From: Ideonella sp. A 288
GTDB taxonomy: Bacteria; Pseudomonadota; Gammaproteobacteria; Burkholderiales; Burkholderiaceae_C
Assembly (NCBI RefSeq): GCF_002198735.1
Contig: NZ_MWLO01000128.1
Coordinates: 10,812-74,811, forward strand
Reading direction: 5' to 3'
Length of the DNA stretch: 64,000 bases
The position numbers were made by a program, and so were the translations under genes. Below the pieces are notes generated by a model. The model saw only the letters and a program-made list of their open reading frames with translations, was not told the DNA's origin and searched no databases. Below are positions 55,208 through 64,000 of this stretch, in pieces. Position 1 is the stretch's first letter; the number at the start of each line of letters is the position of its first letter.

Positions 55208-57184
55208 ATGAGCACGCCAGCCGACGAACCTGCTGCCGACCCCGTCGACGACGCCGAGGCCATCGCCCACGCGCGCCTGCTGGCCGAGGTGTCGGCGCTG
55301 CCCAGCCTGCCCGGGGTGTACCGCTACTTCGACGCGCAGGACGCGGTGCTGTACGTGGGCAAGGCACGCAACCTGAAGAAGCGGGTCTCGAGCTACTTCC
55401 AGAAGGACCACGGCGGCACGCGCATCGGCCACATGATCAGCCGCATCGTGCGCATGGAGACCACGGTGGTGCGCACCGAGGCCGAGGCGCTGCTGCTCGA
55501 GAACAACCTGATCAAGACGTTGAACCCGAAGTTCAACATCCTGTTCCGCGACGACAAGAGCTATCCGTACCTGAAGCTGGTGCACCACCCGTTCCCGCGG
55601 GTGGCCTACTACCGCGGCGCGGTCGATCGCAAGCACACGTACTTCGGGCCTTATCCGGGGGCCTGGGCGGTGAAGGAGACCATCCTGCTGCTGCAGAAGG
55701 CCTTTCGGCTGCGCACCTGCGAGGACACAGTGTTCGCCAACCGCTCGCGGCCGTGCCTGCTGTACCAGATCCGCCGGTGTTCGGGCCCCTGCGTCGGGCT
55801 GATCGACCCGGCCGAGTACGGCCGCGACGTGGCCCATGCCGAGCGCTTCCTGCGCGGCGACTCGCAGGCGGTGATCGAGTCGCTGCAGGAGCGGATGATG
55901 TCGCTGTCCGATGCGCTGGAGTTCGAGCGGGCGGCCGAGGTGCGCAACCAGATCTCGGCGCTGTCGCGGGTGCTGCACCAGCAGAGCGTCGAGGAGAGTA
56001 GCCTGTCGGCGCGCGACCGCGACGTGGACATCCTGGCCGTGCGGGTGCAGGGAGGCCGGGCCTGCGTCAACCTGGCCATGGTGCGTGGCGGGCGCCACCT
56101 GGGCGACCGGGCCTACTTCCCGGCTCACGTGGAAGAGGCCGCGGCGCTGTCGGCCGAACAGGCCGACGACCTGGCCGGGCAGACGGCGGTCGAGCCGCAG
56201 GTGCTGGAGGCCTTCATCGCGCAGCACTACCTGGGCGTGGCGCCGCCGCCATCGCTGGTGACCAGCCACGCGGTCGACGCGGGCCTGCTCGACGCCCTGT
56301 CGGTGCAGACCGGCGTGCGCCTGGCCGCGCAGCACCAGCCACGTGAGCAGCGTCGCGTGTGGCTCGAGATGGCCGACAAGGGTGCGCAGATTGCGCTGGC
56401 GCGCTTGTTGGCCGAAGAAGGGTCGCAGCGCGAACGCACGCGCGCGCTGGTCGAGGCGCTGGACCTGGCGGTGGACGACCTGGACCGCTTCCGCGTCGAG
56501 TGCTTCGACATCAGCCACACGGCGGGCGAGTCGACGCAGGCCTCGTGCGTGGTCTACGAACAGCATGCGATGCGCAATGCCGACTACCGCCGCTACAACA
56601 TCGACGGCATCACCGGTGGCGACGACTACGCCGCGATGCGGCAGGTACTGCTGCGGCGCTACGGCAAGGTGGCCGAGGCACGTGCCGCGGCGAACCTGGC
56701 CGGCACCGAGGAGGCCGTGCCAGCCAAGGGCCTGCGCCTGCCCGACCTGGTGCTGGTGGACGGAGGTCGCGGCCAGGTGTCGATGGCACGCGATGTATTT
56801 ATCCAGCTCGGCCTCGATCTGTCGTTGATCGTTGGTGTCGAGAAAGGCGAGGGCCGCAAGGTGGGTCTGGAGGAGCTCGTGTTCGCCGACGGACGTGACA
56901 AGGTGTACCTCGGGCATGATTCGGCCGCGCTGATGCTGGTGGCGCAGATCCGCGACGAGGCGCACCGTTTCGCGATCACCGGCATGAGGGCTCGGCGCGC
57001 CAGTGTGCGCACCGGCGGAAGTCGGCTGGAAGAGATTGCCGGGGTCGGCCCCAAGAAGCGCGCCAGGCTGTTGCAGCGGTTTGGCGGGGTTCGAGGGGTG
57101 GGTGCCGCCAGTGTCGACGAGCTGGCCAGTGTCGAAGGCATTTCGCATGAATTGGCAGAGGAGATCTACCGTGCATTGCATTGA
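55208..57184 (+). CDS. uvrC: UvrABC system protein C
   Basis: 658 residues. Nucleotide excision repair nuclease making both incisions. GIY-YIG domain ~34-112 ([27 protein letters not shown]). Cys-rich [19 protein letters not shown] (~180-198). UVR motif near [15 protein letters not shown] (~237-251). The RNase H-like 5' nuclease region has [12 protein letters not shown] (~435-446) and [12 protein letters not shown]. Two HhH motifs are at the C-terminus. The last 14 bases overlap the start of the TonB-like lipoprotein gene. Confidence 0.97.
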   Translation: MSTPADEPAADPVDDAEAIAHARLLAEVSALPSLPGVYRYFDAQDAVLYVGKARNLKKRVSSYFQKDHGGTRIGHMISRIVRMETTVVRTEAEALLLENNLIKTLNPKFNILFRDDKSYPYLKLVHHPFPRVAYYRGAVDRKHTYFGPYPGAWAVKETILLLQKAFRLRTCEDTVFANRSRPCLLYQIRRCSGPCVGLIDPAEYGRDVAHAERFLRGDSQAVIESLQERMMSLSDALEFERAAEVRNQISALSRVLHQQSVEESSLSARDRDVDILAVRVQGGRACVNLAMVRGGRHLGDRAYFPAHVEEAAALSAEQADDLAGQTAVEPQVLEAFIAQHYLGVAPPPSLVTSHAVDAGLLDALSVQTGVRLAAQHQPREQRRVWLEMADKGAQIALARLLAEEGSQRERTRALVEALDLAVDDLDRFRVECFDISHTAGESTQASCVVYEQHAMRNADYRRYNIDGITGGDDYAAMRQVLLRRYGKVAEARAAANLAGTEEAVPAKGLRLPDLVLVDGGRGQVSMARDVFIQLGLDLSLIVGVEKGEGRKVGLEELVFADGRDKVYLGHDSAALMLVAQIRDEAHRFAITGMRARRASVRTGGSRLEEIAGVGPKKRARLLQRFGGVRGVGAASVDELASVEGISHELAEEIYRALH

Positions 57185-57734
57185 AGCTGTCGTGTCCCCG
57201 GCGACCGTGCGTCGTCATCGTGTGCGCGGATGGGTGGGCGTGCTCGCCCTGACGGCCCTGGCGGGCTGCGGCACGCGCCAGCTCGGCACGCCGGCCCCCG
57301 TGAGCACCGCGCCGACGTCGGTGGCGCCCAAGCCGGCCGTGGCCGCACGCCCGGCACCGTCGCCGCCGCCGGTCGCGGCCGTGCAGCCGAGCGCGCCGTC
57401 GCGTCGCGCGCGCAACTGGGACGACTACCGGGTGATGGCCGCGCAGCGCATGGTGGCCGCCAACCAGTCGACCACCTACACCGGGTTGGTGCCCGAGCCG
57501 CTGCTGGCGGTGCCGGTGCTCGAGGTCGAGCTCAACGCCGACGGCAGCGTGAAGCGCATCGAGGTGATGCGCCAGCCCTCGCAGGCGCGCGACACCGTGC
57601 AGCTGGCCATCGATGCCGTGCGCCGCGCCGCGCCCTTCGGCGATGTGTCGCACCTGCCGAAACCCTGGAAGTTCAACGAGGTCTTCCTGTTCGACGACGG
57701 CCGCCGCTTCAAGCCGCGCTCACTCGACCTTTGA
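57171..57734 (+). CDS. Putative lipoprotein with TonB C-terminal-like domain
   Basis: 187 residues from a GTG at 57171, chosen because agaggag lies seven bases upstream inside uvrC. N-terminal basic region, then [10 protein letters not shown], a lipobox. A Pro/Ala/Ser-rich linker (~45-85) is followed by a ~95-residue C-terminal domain resembling TonB C-termini ([33 protein letters not shown]). It is anchored in the envelope by lipid instead of an N-terminal helix. Overlaps uvrC and precedes pgsA, an order I recall from other Burkholderiales. Function unknown. Confidence 0.72.
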   Translation: MHCIEAVVSPATVRRHRVRGWVGVLALTALAGCGTRQLGTPAPVSTAPTSVAPKPAVAARPAPSPPPVAAVQPSAPSRRARNWDDYRVMAAQRMVAANQSTTYTGLVPEPLLAVPVLEVELNADGSVKRIEVMRQPSQARDTVQLAIDAVRRAAPFGDVSHLPKPWKFNEVFLFDDGRRFKPRSLDL

Positions 57735-57846
57735 TCCACGGCCGGGGTGCTGCGCCGCTTTCTTGGCGCTGCGGTGCTGCGGGCAGGGACTCGGGGCTTG
57801 CCAGCGGGGTTTCTTGGCGAGCGCCTGCGTCCGTTAGGATCGGACC

Positions 57847-58413
57847 ATGTTCCTGACGTTGCCGACGCTGCTGACCTGGGCCCGCATCATCGCGATCCCA
57901 TTGATCGTCGGCGTGTTCTACACGCCCTTCGATGCGCCGACCCGCAACCTGGTTGCCACGGTGATGTTCGTGGTGGTCGCCTTGACCGATTGGCTCGATG
58001 GCTGGCTGGCCCGCAAGCTCAACCAGACCTCGGCCTTCGGTGCCTTCCTCGATCCGGTGGCCGACAAGTTCCTGGTCTGCGCGGCCTTGCTGATCCTGGT
58101 TCAACTCGACCGTGTCAACGCCCTGGTGGCGTTGGTCATCATCGGCCGGGAGATCGCCATCTCGGCCTTGCGCGAGTGGATGGCCCAGATCGGCGCCTCG
58201 CGCAGCGTCGCGGTGCACATGCTCGGCAAGCTCAAGACGGTCACGCAGATGGTGGCCATCCCCTTCCTGCTCTACGACGGTGCCCTGATGGGGGTCGTCG
58301 ACACGCGGCTGTGGGGTACGGCGCTGATCCTGCTGGCCGCCGTGCTCACCATCTGGTCGATGGTGTACTACCTGCGCAAGGCATTGCCCGAGATCCGGGC
58401 CAAGGCGCGCTGA
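57847..58413 (+). CDS. pgsA: CDP-diacylglycerol-glycerol-3-phosphate 3-phosphatidyltransferase
   Basis: 188 residues with five to six membrane helices. The CDP-alcohol phosphotransferase motif is LTDWLDGWLARKLNQTSAFGAFLDPVADK (split: D-x2-D-G-x2-A-R-x8-9-G-x3-D-x3-D). It makes phosphatidylglycerophosphate, the step committed to phosphatidylglycerol and cardiolipin. Start MFLTLPTLLTWARIIAIP is the family norm. Four bases separate it from the next gene. Confidence 0.95.
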   Translation: MFLTLPTLLTWARIIAIPLIVGVFYTPFDAPTRNLVATVMFVVVALTDWLDGWLARKLNQTSAFGAFLDPVADKFLVCAALLILVQLDRVNALVALVIIGREIAISALREWMAQIGASRSVAVHMLGKLKTVTQMVAIPFLLYDGALMGVVDTRLWGTALILLAAVLTIWSMVYYLRKALPEIRAKAR

Positions 58414-58417
58414 GCCG

Positions 58418-59326
58418 ATGACGCCGCCCGTCGGCGATGACCGCGCCCTGGTCGGCGCGATGCCCTGGGTGTTCGTGCTGATCTGGAGCACCGGCTTCGT
58501 GGTGGCGCGCCTGGCCATGCCTCATGCGCCGCCGCTGACCTTCCTGTGCTGGCGCTATGCCTGCTCGGTGCTGGCCTTCGCCCTCTGGGCCCGGATGTCC
58601 GGGGTGGCCTGGCCGGTCGGTCGGTCGGCCTGGCTGCACCTGTCGGTGTCCGGCGTGCTGATGCACGCGGGCTACCTGGGGGGCGTGTGGAGCGCCGTGA
58701 AAGCGGGCATCCCCGCGGGCACGGTGGCGCTGATCGTCGGCCTGCAGCCGCTGCTGACCGCCGCCTGGGTGTCGTGGCGCGGCACCCACCGGGTGGCGCC
58801 GGTGCAATGGGCGGGCCTGTTGCTGGGCCTGTTCGGCCTGGGCCTGGTGGTCTGGCACAAGTTTGCGCTGGGCGTGGTGACAGGCACGAACCTGGCACTG
58901 TCCCTGCTGGCGCTGGCCAGCATCACCGTCGGCACGCTGTACCAGAAGCGGCATGTGGCGCCCTGCGATGCGCGCACGGCCAACGGGGTGCAGATCGGTG
59001 CTGCCTTGCTGGTGAGCCTGCCGTTGGCCCTGGTCCTGGAGGACCCGACCATCGACTGGGGTGCCGAGGTGGCGCTGGCGCTGGCCTGGTCGGTGCTGGC
59101 GCTGACGCTGGGGGGCAGCTCGCTGCTGATGATCCTGATCCAGCGCGGTGCCGCCACGCAGGTGACGAGCCTGCTCTACCTGGTGCCGCCTTGCACCGCG
59201 GTGCTGGCCTGGTGGCTGTTCGACGAGCCGCTGACGATGGTCAGCCTGGCCGGCATGGCACTGTGCGCGCTCGGCGTTGCCCTGGTACTTCGTGGCGGAA
59301 TGCGCCCGTCCATTGCGGCCCGTTGA
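58418..59326 (+). CDS. EamA-family (DMT superfamily) transporter
   Basis: 302 residues with ten predicted helices in two EamA repeats (~14-140 and ~155-295); the second repeat contains the typical SLLYLVPPCTAVLAWWLFDEPLT near the end. Likely an inner-membrane exporter of a metabolite; substrate unknown. Co-directional with pgsA (4-base gap), so possibly in its operon. Confidence 0.9.
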   Translation: MTPPVGDDRALVGAMPWVFVLIWSTGFVVARLAMPHAPPLTFLCWRYACSVLAFALWARMSGVAWPVGRSAWLHLSVSGVLMHAGYLGGVWSAVKAGIPAGTVALIVGLQPLLTAAWVSWRGTHRVAPVQWAGLLLGLFGLGLVVWHKFALGVVTGTNLALSLLALASITVGTLYQKRHVAPCDARTANGVQIGAALLVSLPLALVLEDPTIDWGAEVALALAWSVLALTLGGSSLLMILIQRGAATQVTSLLYLVPPCTAVLAWWLFDEPLTMVSLAGMALCALGVALVLRGGMRPSIAAR

Positions 59327-59354
59327 TCGCAGTCGAACAATGGGCAGCGTTTGC

Positions 59355-59383
59355 TTGACACCTCTTGGCGCCGCCGCTGTAAT
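59355..59383 (+). promoter_or_regulatory. Sigma-70 promoter for hup
   Basis: TTGACA at 59355-59360, a 17-base spacer, and TGTAAT at 59378-59383. This is a near-consensus housekeeping promoter; transcription would start near 59390, giving a leader of about 100 bases before hup. Confidence 0.75.
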
Positions 59384-59489
59384 CCGCTTCCCGGCCGCCA
59401 TGTCCAGTTGTCTTGTGCGAGCGTGAGACGAGAGTGGTCGCCAGAAATCCAAGTCCGCAGCGACACCGTAGATTGAGGGGGTTGAATTC

Positions 59490-59762
59490 GTGAACAAGTC
59501 CGAGTTGATCGATCACATTGCCAAGCAGGCCGACATTTCCAAGGCGGCTGCCACCAGGGCCCTGGAGGCGGTGATCGGGGGGGTTCGCACCACATTGAAG
59601 AAGAATGGGAGCGTGTCGATCGTCGGTTTCGGCACCTTCGCCGTCAGCAAGCGTGCCGCTCGCAGCGGCCGCAATCCCCGCACCGGCGCCACCATCAAGA
59701 TCAAGGCGGCCAAGGTGCCGAAGTTTCGCCCGGGCAAGGCCCTGAAAGACGCGCTGAACTGA
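59490..59762 (+). CDS. hup: HU-family DNA-binding protein
   Basis: 90 residues, exact HU length. [28 protein letters not shown] forms the helical base, [21 protein letters not shown] the DNA-intercalating arm with the Pro at the tip. A nucleoid protein, histone-like. GTG start at 59490 with gagggg upstream. Strong promoter at 59355-59383. tRNA-Val follows 16 bases after the stop, then ppiD; in E. coli hupB and ppiD are also neighbours. Confidence 0.96.
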   Translation: MNKSELIDHIAKQADISKAAATRALEAVIGGVRTTLKKNGSVSIVGFGTFAVSKRAARSGRNPRTGATIKIKAAKVPKFRPGKALKDALN

Positions 59763-59778
59763 TGTCCCGATATTCGGC

Positions 59779-59854
59779 GGGTGCTTAGCTCAGTTGGTAG
59801 AGCGGCGCCCTTACAAGGCGTAGGTCGGCGGTTCGAGCCCGTCAGCACCCACCA
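59779..59854 (+). tRNA. tRNA-Val (anticodon TAC)
   Basis: 76 bases with an encoded CCA end. Acceptor stem GGGTGCT/AGCACCC, D-arm GCTCAGTTGGTAGAGC, anticodon loop CTTACAA with TAC reading GTA and other Val codons, T-arm GGCGGTTCGAGCCCGTC (imperfectly read as stem plus TTCGAGC loop). Located 16 bases after hup and probably processed from a hup read-through transcript. Confidence 0.96.
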
Positions 59855-59974
59855 CACCGTTAGAATCCGGGCTTCGCGCCGCCATGTCCGGCTCGGCCGT
59901 CCTGCAAAGGTGAACCGCGGTTCGCTTTTTTTTCGTCTGGCCGCAAGGCGCCGTGATTGCCCTGAAGGTTCGTC

Positions 59975-61885
59975 ATGTTCGATTTCGTTCGCTCGCACAC
60001 CCGCCTGCTGCAACTCTTGCTGTTGCTGCTGATCCTTCCGTCCTTCGTCGTCTTCGGCATCCAGGGCTACTCGTCGTTTTCCGAGGGGGGCAACCAGAAC
60101 GTCGCCACGGTCGACGGGCAGGGCATCACCCAGGCCGAATGGGACGCCGCGCACCAGCAGCAGGTCCAGCGGGTGCGGCAGGAAATGCCCAATCTCGACC
60201 CCAAGCTGTTCGACTCCCCCCTGGCCCGCAGCGAAACCCTGGACGCGTTGATCCGCGACCGGGTGCTGGCCACCGCCGCCCGCAAACTGCACCTCGGCGT
60301 GTCCGACGAGCGTCTGCACCGGCTCTTCGTGTCGGAGCCGCAGTACGCACAGTTGCGCAACGCCGACGGCAGCGTCAACAAGGACCTGCTGGCAGCACAG
60401 GGCATGAGCTCCGAGATGTTCGCCTCGCGCCTGCGCCAGGACATGGCCGTGCAGCAGGTGTTGCGCGGCGTGGCCGACACCACCGTGGCCCCGTCGTCTG
60501 CCACGTCGGCCGCGTTCGATGCCGTGCTCCAGCGCCGTGAGGTGAAGTTCGTCCGCTTCGATACCAAGGACTACCTGGCCCGCGTCAACCCGACCGATGC
60601 CGACGTCGAGGCCTTCCACAAGGCCCACGAGGCCGAGTTCAAGGCGCCGGAGCAGGCCACCATCGAATACGCGGTGCTCGACCTCGAAGTCCTCAAGAAG
60701 GGCATCACGGTCGCCGAGGACGACCTGCGCAAGTACTACGACGAGAACGTCGCCCGCTATACAGTCGCCGAGGAACGCCGCGCGCGTCACATCCTGATCA
60801 AGGCCGACAAGGACGCGGCATCCGACGTCAAGCAGAAGGCCAAGGCCAAGGCCGAGACCCTGCTGGCCGAGGCCCGCAAGAACCCGGCTGGATTCGCCGA
60901 TCTGGCCCGCAAGAACTCCGAAGACACCGGCACCGCCGCCCAAGGTGGCGACCTCGACTTCTTTGGCCGCGGGGCGATGGTCAAGGCGTTCGAGGATGCC
61001 GCCTTCGCGCTCAAGGCGGGCGAGATCAGCCCGGTCATCGAGACCGATTTCGGCTACCACGTCATCCAGCTCGAAGCCACCCGCGGTGGCGACCGCAAGC
61101 CCTTCGATGCTGTTCGCAGTTCCATCGAAGAAGACGTGCGCAGGCAGTTGGCCACCAAGCGTTGGGCCGAGGCCGCCGAGCAGTTCACCAACACGGTCTA
61201 TGAGCAGGCCGACAGCCTCCAACCGGTGATCGACAAGCTCAAGCTCGAGAAGCTCACCGCCACGGTGATGCGCTCGCCCGCCCCGGATGCCAAGGGGGCA
61301 CTGGCGTCGCAGAAGCTGCTGGAGGCTGTGTTCAGCGGCGAATCCATCAAGAACAAGCGCAACACCGATGCCGTCGAGGTGGGATCCAACCAGCTGGCCT
61401 CGGCCCGCATCGTGTCGCACCAGCCGGCCCGCACACGGCCGCTGTCCGAGGTGAAGGCCAGCGTGCAGGTGCGGGTCAAGGCCAGCCAGGCGGCGGCGTT
61501 GGCGCGCACCGAAGGCGCTGCGAGACTGGCCCAGCTGCAGAAGGATCCGGCAGCCGAGTTGCCGACCCAGGCCATCGTGTCGCGCGCCACGCCAGAGGGT
61601 TTCGAGCGGCGCGCGCTGGACGCGGTGCTGCGCGCCGACGCGGGCAAACTGCCCGCCGTGGTTGGTATCGATCTCGAAGACCGGGGTTACCTGGTGGTGC
61701 GGGTCGACAAGGTGCTGCCGCCCGAACTGCCCCCCGGGCAGGCCGACACGATGAAGGCACAGTTTGCGCAACTGATGGCTCAGGCCGAGGGTGATGCGTA
61801 CTACAAGGCGCTGAAGTCGCGCTTCAAGGCGGTCGTCGTGGCCAAGGTGCCGACACCGGCGTCTGCCGCGGCAGCGGGCAACTAG
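59975..61885 (+). CDS. ppiD: Periplasmic folding chaperone/prolyl isomerase PpiD
   Basis: 636 residues. One N-terminal membrane anchor (~13-29), a SurA_N-like chaperone region (~35-200), a parvulin domain (~258-360: [65 protein letters not shown]) and a long helical C-terminus. It helps newly exported outer-membrane proteins fold near the Sec exit. Length and topology match PpiD rather than SurA. Follows tRNA-Val by 120 bases. Confidence 0.94.
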   Translation: MFDFVRSHTRLLQLLLLLLILPSFVVFGIQGYSSFSEGGNQNVATVDGQGITQAEWDAAHQQQVQRVRQEMPNLDPKLFDSPLARSETLDALIRDRVLATAARKLHLGVSDERLHRLFVSEPQYAQLRNADGSVNKDLLAAQGMSSEMFASRLRQDMAVQQVLRGVADTTVAPSSATSAAFDAVLQRREVKFVRFDTKDYLARVNPTDADVEAFHKAHEAEFKAPEQATIEYAVLDLEVLKKGITVAEDDLRKYYDENVARYTVAEERRARHILIKADKDAASDVKQKAKAKAETLLAEARKNPAGFADLARKNSEDTGTAAQGGDLDFFGRGAMVKAFEDAAFALKAGEISPVIETDFGYHVIQLEATRGGDRKPFDAVRSSIEEDVRRQLATKRWAEAAEQFTNTVYEQADSLQPVIDKLKLEKLTATVMRSPAPDAKGALASQKLLEAVFSGESIKNKRNTDAVEVGSNQLASARIVSHQPARTRPLSEVKASVQVRVKASQAAALARTEGAARLAQLQKDPAAELPTQAIVSRATPEGFERRALDAVLRADAGKLPAVVGIDLEDRGYLVVRVDKVLPPELPPGQADTMKAQFAQLMAQAEGDAYYKALKSRFKAVVVAKVPTPASAAAAGN

Positions 61886-61897
61886 CCCGCAGCACGC

Positions 61898-61903
61898 TAT
61901 AAT
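61898..61903 (+). promoter_or_regulatory. -10 element of tRNA-His
   Basis: Consensus TATAAT 14 bases before the tRNA-His gene, directly after the ppiD stop. No good -35 hexamer is visible (best is around 61875), as is common at stable-RNA promoters with other activating features. Confidence 0.6.
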
Positions 61904-61916
61904 TTGCCGCTTCGGT

Positions 61917-61993
61917 GGTGGCTGTAGCTCAGTTGGTAGAGTCCCAGATTGTGATTCTGGTCGTCGTGGGTTCGAGTCCCATCAGCCACCCCA
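61917..61993 (+). tRNA. tRNA-His (anticodon GTG)
   Basis: 77 bases with the extra 5' G(-1) at 61917 facing discriminator C at 61990, the tRNA-His identity pair, and encoded CCA at 61991-61993. Acceptor stem GTGGCTG/CAGCCAC, anticodon stem CCAGA/TCTGG with loop TTGTGAT, T-loop TTCGAGT. Confidence 0.96.
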
Positions 61994-62456
61994 AGTAACA
62001 TCAGGCACAGCCCTTCCAGCGGCCCCTCATCGCAAGGTGACGGGCCGTTGTCGCTTGTATTGCCAACTTGACTCGTGTGGTCCCCGCGGCGCAAATGCGC
62101 CCGCTGAGTTGGTGAGCTGAGCCTTCGATTCGAAACGACGCCTTCTTGCGGGGCGATTCGACATTGGCCAGCCGCTGTGCAGTGCGGCAGATCGTTGCCA
62201 CGGGCCCGCGGCCGACTGCGGATGCCACCGACGGCCACCGCGAAGTCCAGGCTTGGGTTGTCCACGCCTGCGGCTTTCAGTCCGTGTGGCGTCGAGGACG
62301 CGCTTGCGGCGAGCGGTCGCTTGCCCTGCTTGTCCAGCATCCCGCCACAGCGACGGGTCGCTGCCGCGACGGGCGGGCTCCACGGCCGCATCAGACGGTG
62401 GAGGCTGCAACCGGCCCGGCCCGAAGGGCCACGCAGCCGGCATGCGCCCGGTCACC
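61994..62456. other. 463-base region without a recognisable gene
   Basis: Frames here overlap each other on both strands without family features. CGGCCC and CGGGCCG around 62020-62046 could form a weak stem after tRNA-His. GGCCC-GAA-GGGCC at 62418-62430 lies 27 bases past the stop of the small membrane protein gene. The base composition looks slightly less GC-rich than the genes around it. I see no repeat, IS end or RNA family. Confidence 0.6.
62418..62430 (-). terminator. Hairpin downstream of the msbA-type operon
   Basis: GGCCC (62418-62422), GAA, GGGCC (62426-62430), past the stop of the 75-residue protein gene on the minus strand. No T-run, so Rho-dependent or other termination is possible. 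Confidence 0.35.
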
Positions 62457-62684
62457 TCAGGTGCTGCGCGCGCGCCACTTTCGCCACAGCTTGAGCATCA
62501 CCAGCAAGAGCGGTGCCGCGTGCATGGCCAGATCGAACATGTCCAGTGGGCGGACCAGTGCGCCCTGGAACAGAAGGCGCAGTTTCTCGACCAGATGAGG
62601 CTCTGGCGTGATCGGCGCAATGGCCATCCAGGCCACCAACAGCAGCAGCCAAGTCCACGGCAAGCGGTCGAGCCAGTTCAGCAT
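62457..62684 (-). CDS. Small conserved membrane protein downstream of msbA
   Basis: 75 residues with two hydrophobic helices (about 8-26 and 50-66) and a basic C-terminal tail (KLWRKWRAR). The pattern WLDRLPWTWLLLLVAW and PEPHLVEKLRLLFQGALVRPLDMFDL is familiar to me from short betaproteobacterial proteins labelled RND transporter, a label not supported by size. It starts 20 bases after the flippase gene. Possibly an accessory of that transporter. Confidence 0.72.
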   Translation of the reverse strand: MLNWLDRLPWTWLLLLVAWMAIAPITPEPHLVEKLRLLFQGALVRPLDMFDLAMHAAPLLLVMLKLWRKWRARST

Positions 62685-62704
62685 CGCGGCAGACGAGCGT
62701 GCGA

Positions 62705-64000
62705 TCAACTGCGGAACTGCATCGCGTGCAGCCGCGCATACAGCCCGCCGGAGGCCAGCAGTTCGGCATGGCTGCCCTGCTCGGCGACGCGGCCGGCCTC
62801 GAGCACGACGATGCGGTGCGCATGCTCGATGGTCGACAGCCGGTGCGCGATGACCAGGGTCGTGCGGCCCTGCATGAGCTTGTCCAGGGCGGCCTGCACG
62901 GCGCGTTCGGATTCGCTGTCCAGTGCCGAGGTGGCTTCGTCCAGGATCAGGATGGGCGCGTCCTTGTAAAGCGCGCGGGCGATGGCCAGGCGCTGGCGCT
63001 GGCCGCCCGAGAGCTGGCTGCCGTTGTGGCCGATCGCGCTGTCGAGGCCCTGCGGCAGGCTGTCGACGAATTCGATCAGGTGGGCGCCGGCCAGTGCCGC
63101 GCGCACGCGCTCGCGGTCGGGTGCGTCGCCGAGCGCGATGTTGGCGGCCACGGTGTCGTTGAACAGCACCACGTCCTGGCTCACCAGCGCAAACTGCCGG
63201 CGCAGCGCGTCGACGTCCCATTCCGCCAGCGGCACGTCGTCGAGCCGCACGTCGCCGCTGCCGGGCTCGATGAAGCGGGGCAGCAGGTTGATCAGCGACG
63301 ACTTGCCCGCGCCTGACGGCCCCACCAGCGCGACGATCTCGCCGGGGGCGATGTGCAGCGACAGACCATCCAGGGCGTTGGCCTGGTCATCGCGGTAGCG
63401 CAGCACCACGTCGCGCAGCGTGATCTCGCCGCGGGCGCGCGCCGGTGCATGGCTGCCGCCGCGCTCGGCCGGGCTCTGGTCGAGCAGTTGCAGGCCGCGC
63501 TCGATCGAGGCCAGGCCGCGGGTGATGGGGGTCATCAGATCGGACAGGTGCTTGACCGGCGCCACCAGCATCAGCATCGCGGTGATGAAGGCGACGAAGC
63601 CGCCCACGGTGGCGCCGCCGCTGCCGCTTTGCCACAGCGCCACGACGATGACGGCCGACAGTGCCAGCGCGGCGAAGATTTGCGTCAGTGGCGTGATGGC
63701 CGCGCCTGAGGCGACGATCTTGAGCAGCACGCGGCGCAGCGCCAGCGCATGGCGCTCGAAGCGCGCGGCCTGCGACGGCCCGGCGCCGTGCATGCGCACG
63801 ATGCGCCAGGCGAGCACGTTCTCTTCCACCACATAGGCCAGTTGGTCGGTGGCGTCCTGGCCCTCGCGCGTGAGGCGGTGCAGCCGCTTGCCCACCACCC
63901 GCATCACCAGCGCCACCGCCGGGAACAGCACGGCCACGAACAGCGTGAGCTTCCAGTTCAGCCAGAACAGGTAGCCGAGCAGGGCCACGAGCGTGAGCGA
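62705..64000 (-). CDS. msbA: MsbA-type lipid A export ABC transporter (N-terminus beyond the window)
   Basis: The last ~432 residues are visible; the start lies beyond base 64000. The remaining membrane part (to ~150) shows LYGYLFWLNWKLTLF-like helices and RGLASIERGLQLLDQSP. The nucleotide-binding domain has Walker A GPSGAGKSS, Q-loop VSQDVVLFNDTVAANIALG, signature [15 protein letters not shown], Walker B ILILDEATSALD and switch His (IAHRLST). A homodimeric exporter, in this family flipping lipid A-core across the inner membrane. Multidrug ABC exporters are the alternative; length, DEATSALD and genomic class favour MsbA. Confidence 0.85.
   Translation of the reverse strand, partial: SLTLVALLGYLFWLNWKLTLFVAVLFPAVALVMRVVGKRLHRLTREGQDATDQLAYVVEENVLAWRIVRMHGAGPSQAARFERHALALRRVLLKIVASGAAITPLTQIFAALALSAVIVVALWQSGSGGATVGGFVAFITAMLMLVAPVKHLSDLMTPITRGLASIERGLQLLDQSPAERGGSHAPARARGEITLRDVVLRYRDDQANALDGLSLHIAPGEIVALVGPSGAGKSSLINLLPRFIEPGSGDVRLDDVPLAEWDVDALRRQFALVSQDVVLFNDTVAANIALGDAPDRERVRAALAGAHLIEFVDSLPQGLDSAIGHNGSQLSGGQRQRLAIARALYKDAPILILDEATSALDSESERAVQAALDKLMQGRTTLVIAHRLSTIEHAHRIVVLEAGRVAEQGSHAELLASGGLYARLHAMQFRS

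Noticed and set aside
59513-61771. 752-codon minus-strand open frame across ppiD and hup
   Set aside because: Shadow of ppiD in GC-rich sequence; it includes TGSNRRPTPCKGAALPTEL, the antisense of tRNA-Val.
61897-62391. Minus-strand open frame ending in VADGTRTHDDQNHNLGLYQL-like sequence
   Set aside because: It is the antisense translation of tRNA-His, a well-known false protein; no coding support in the rest.

Overview
The window looks like ordinary chromosome from a GC-rich betaproteobacterium of the order Burkholderiales. The Rubrivivax/Leptothrix/Ideonella group is my best guess, by inference only. Supporting signs are: an EF-P with the rhamnosylated-type Arg32 next to earP; the block yebC-purD-hemF-nadD-rsfS-rlmH-maf-rng; a PEP-CTERM protein; DUF6352, DUF6622 and DUF1415 family proteins; the hup / tRNA-Val / ppiD order; and uvrC-pgsA linkage. 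Coding density is very high, and most same-strand neighbours overlap by 1-4 bases or sit within 50 bases. I see no phage, IS element, rRNA or CRISPR.

Layout. 1-2.8 kb: an AtuA-like protein divergent from a crotonase; the first 54 bases are an exact inverted copy of 146-199, probably an assembly or chimera edge. 2.9-9 kb: DUF1415, dusC, then (minus strand) glnS-DUF6352-toxin-immunity, where the toxin has a Tre1-like N-terminus and an NAD-active-looking C-terminus. 9-17.4 kb: a LytTR two-component system with three flanking transcription units (2TM/DUF2306; DUF6622-kinase-regulator; a five-gene ABC transporter/LolA-like/beta-barrel operon). All three units carry matching phased direct repeats 66-70 bases before their first start codon. 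17.6-22 kb: two related small envelope proteins, a HerA-like ATPase and a PEP-CTERM protein. 22-30.7 kb: the housekeeping block, an Excalibur-type secreted nuclease and a cupin.

30.7-40.9 kb: aldo/keto reductase and AhpD-like protein, Crp/Fnr and LuxR regulators, an exonuclease, ETF-ubiquinone oxidoreductase divergent from an SDR across a perfect palindrome, YceH, thioesterases, and a FixJ-like PAS regulator divergent from a 3-oxoacid CoA-transferase across three FixJ-type boxes. 40.9-48.4 kb: one eight-gene minus-strand operon (ltnD-otnK-otnC-otnI-dctP-dctQ-dctM-gntR) for uptake and breakdown of C4 sugar acids (threonate/erythronate) to dihydroxyacetone phosphate, with GntR-type operator sequences in front of ltnD and dctP. 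48.6-64 kb: pyrD, rpiA, mnmC, a DUF3445 protein, earP-efp, uvrC, a TonB-like lipoprotein, pgsA, an EamA transporter, hup, tRNA-Val, ppiD, tRNA-His, and the end of an msbA-type lipid A flippase with a small membrane protein.

The observation I rate most interesting is the LytTR regulon: three separate promoters within 8 kb share paired 13-bp repeats at 20-21 bp phasing, and a common core element 45-46 bp from the repeats. This links an uncharacterised envelope export operon to the two-component system beside it. The second is the stand-alone toxin-immunity pair behind glnS.
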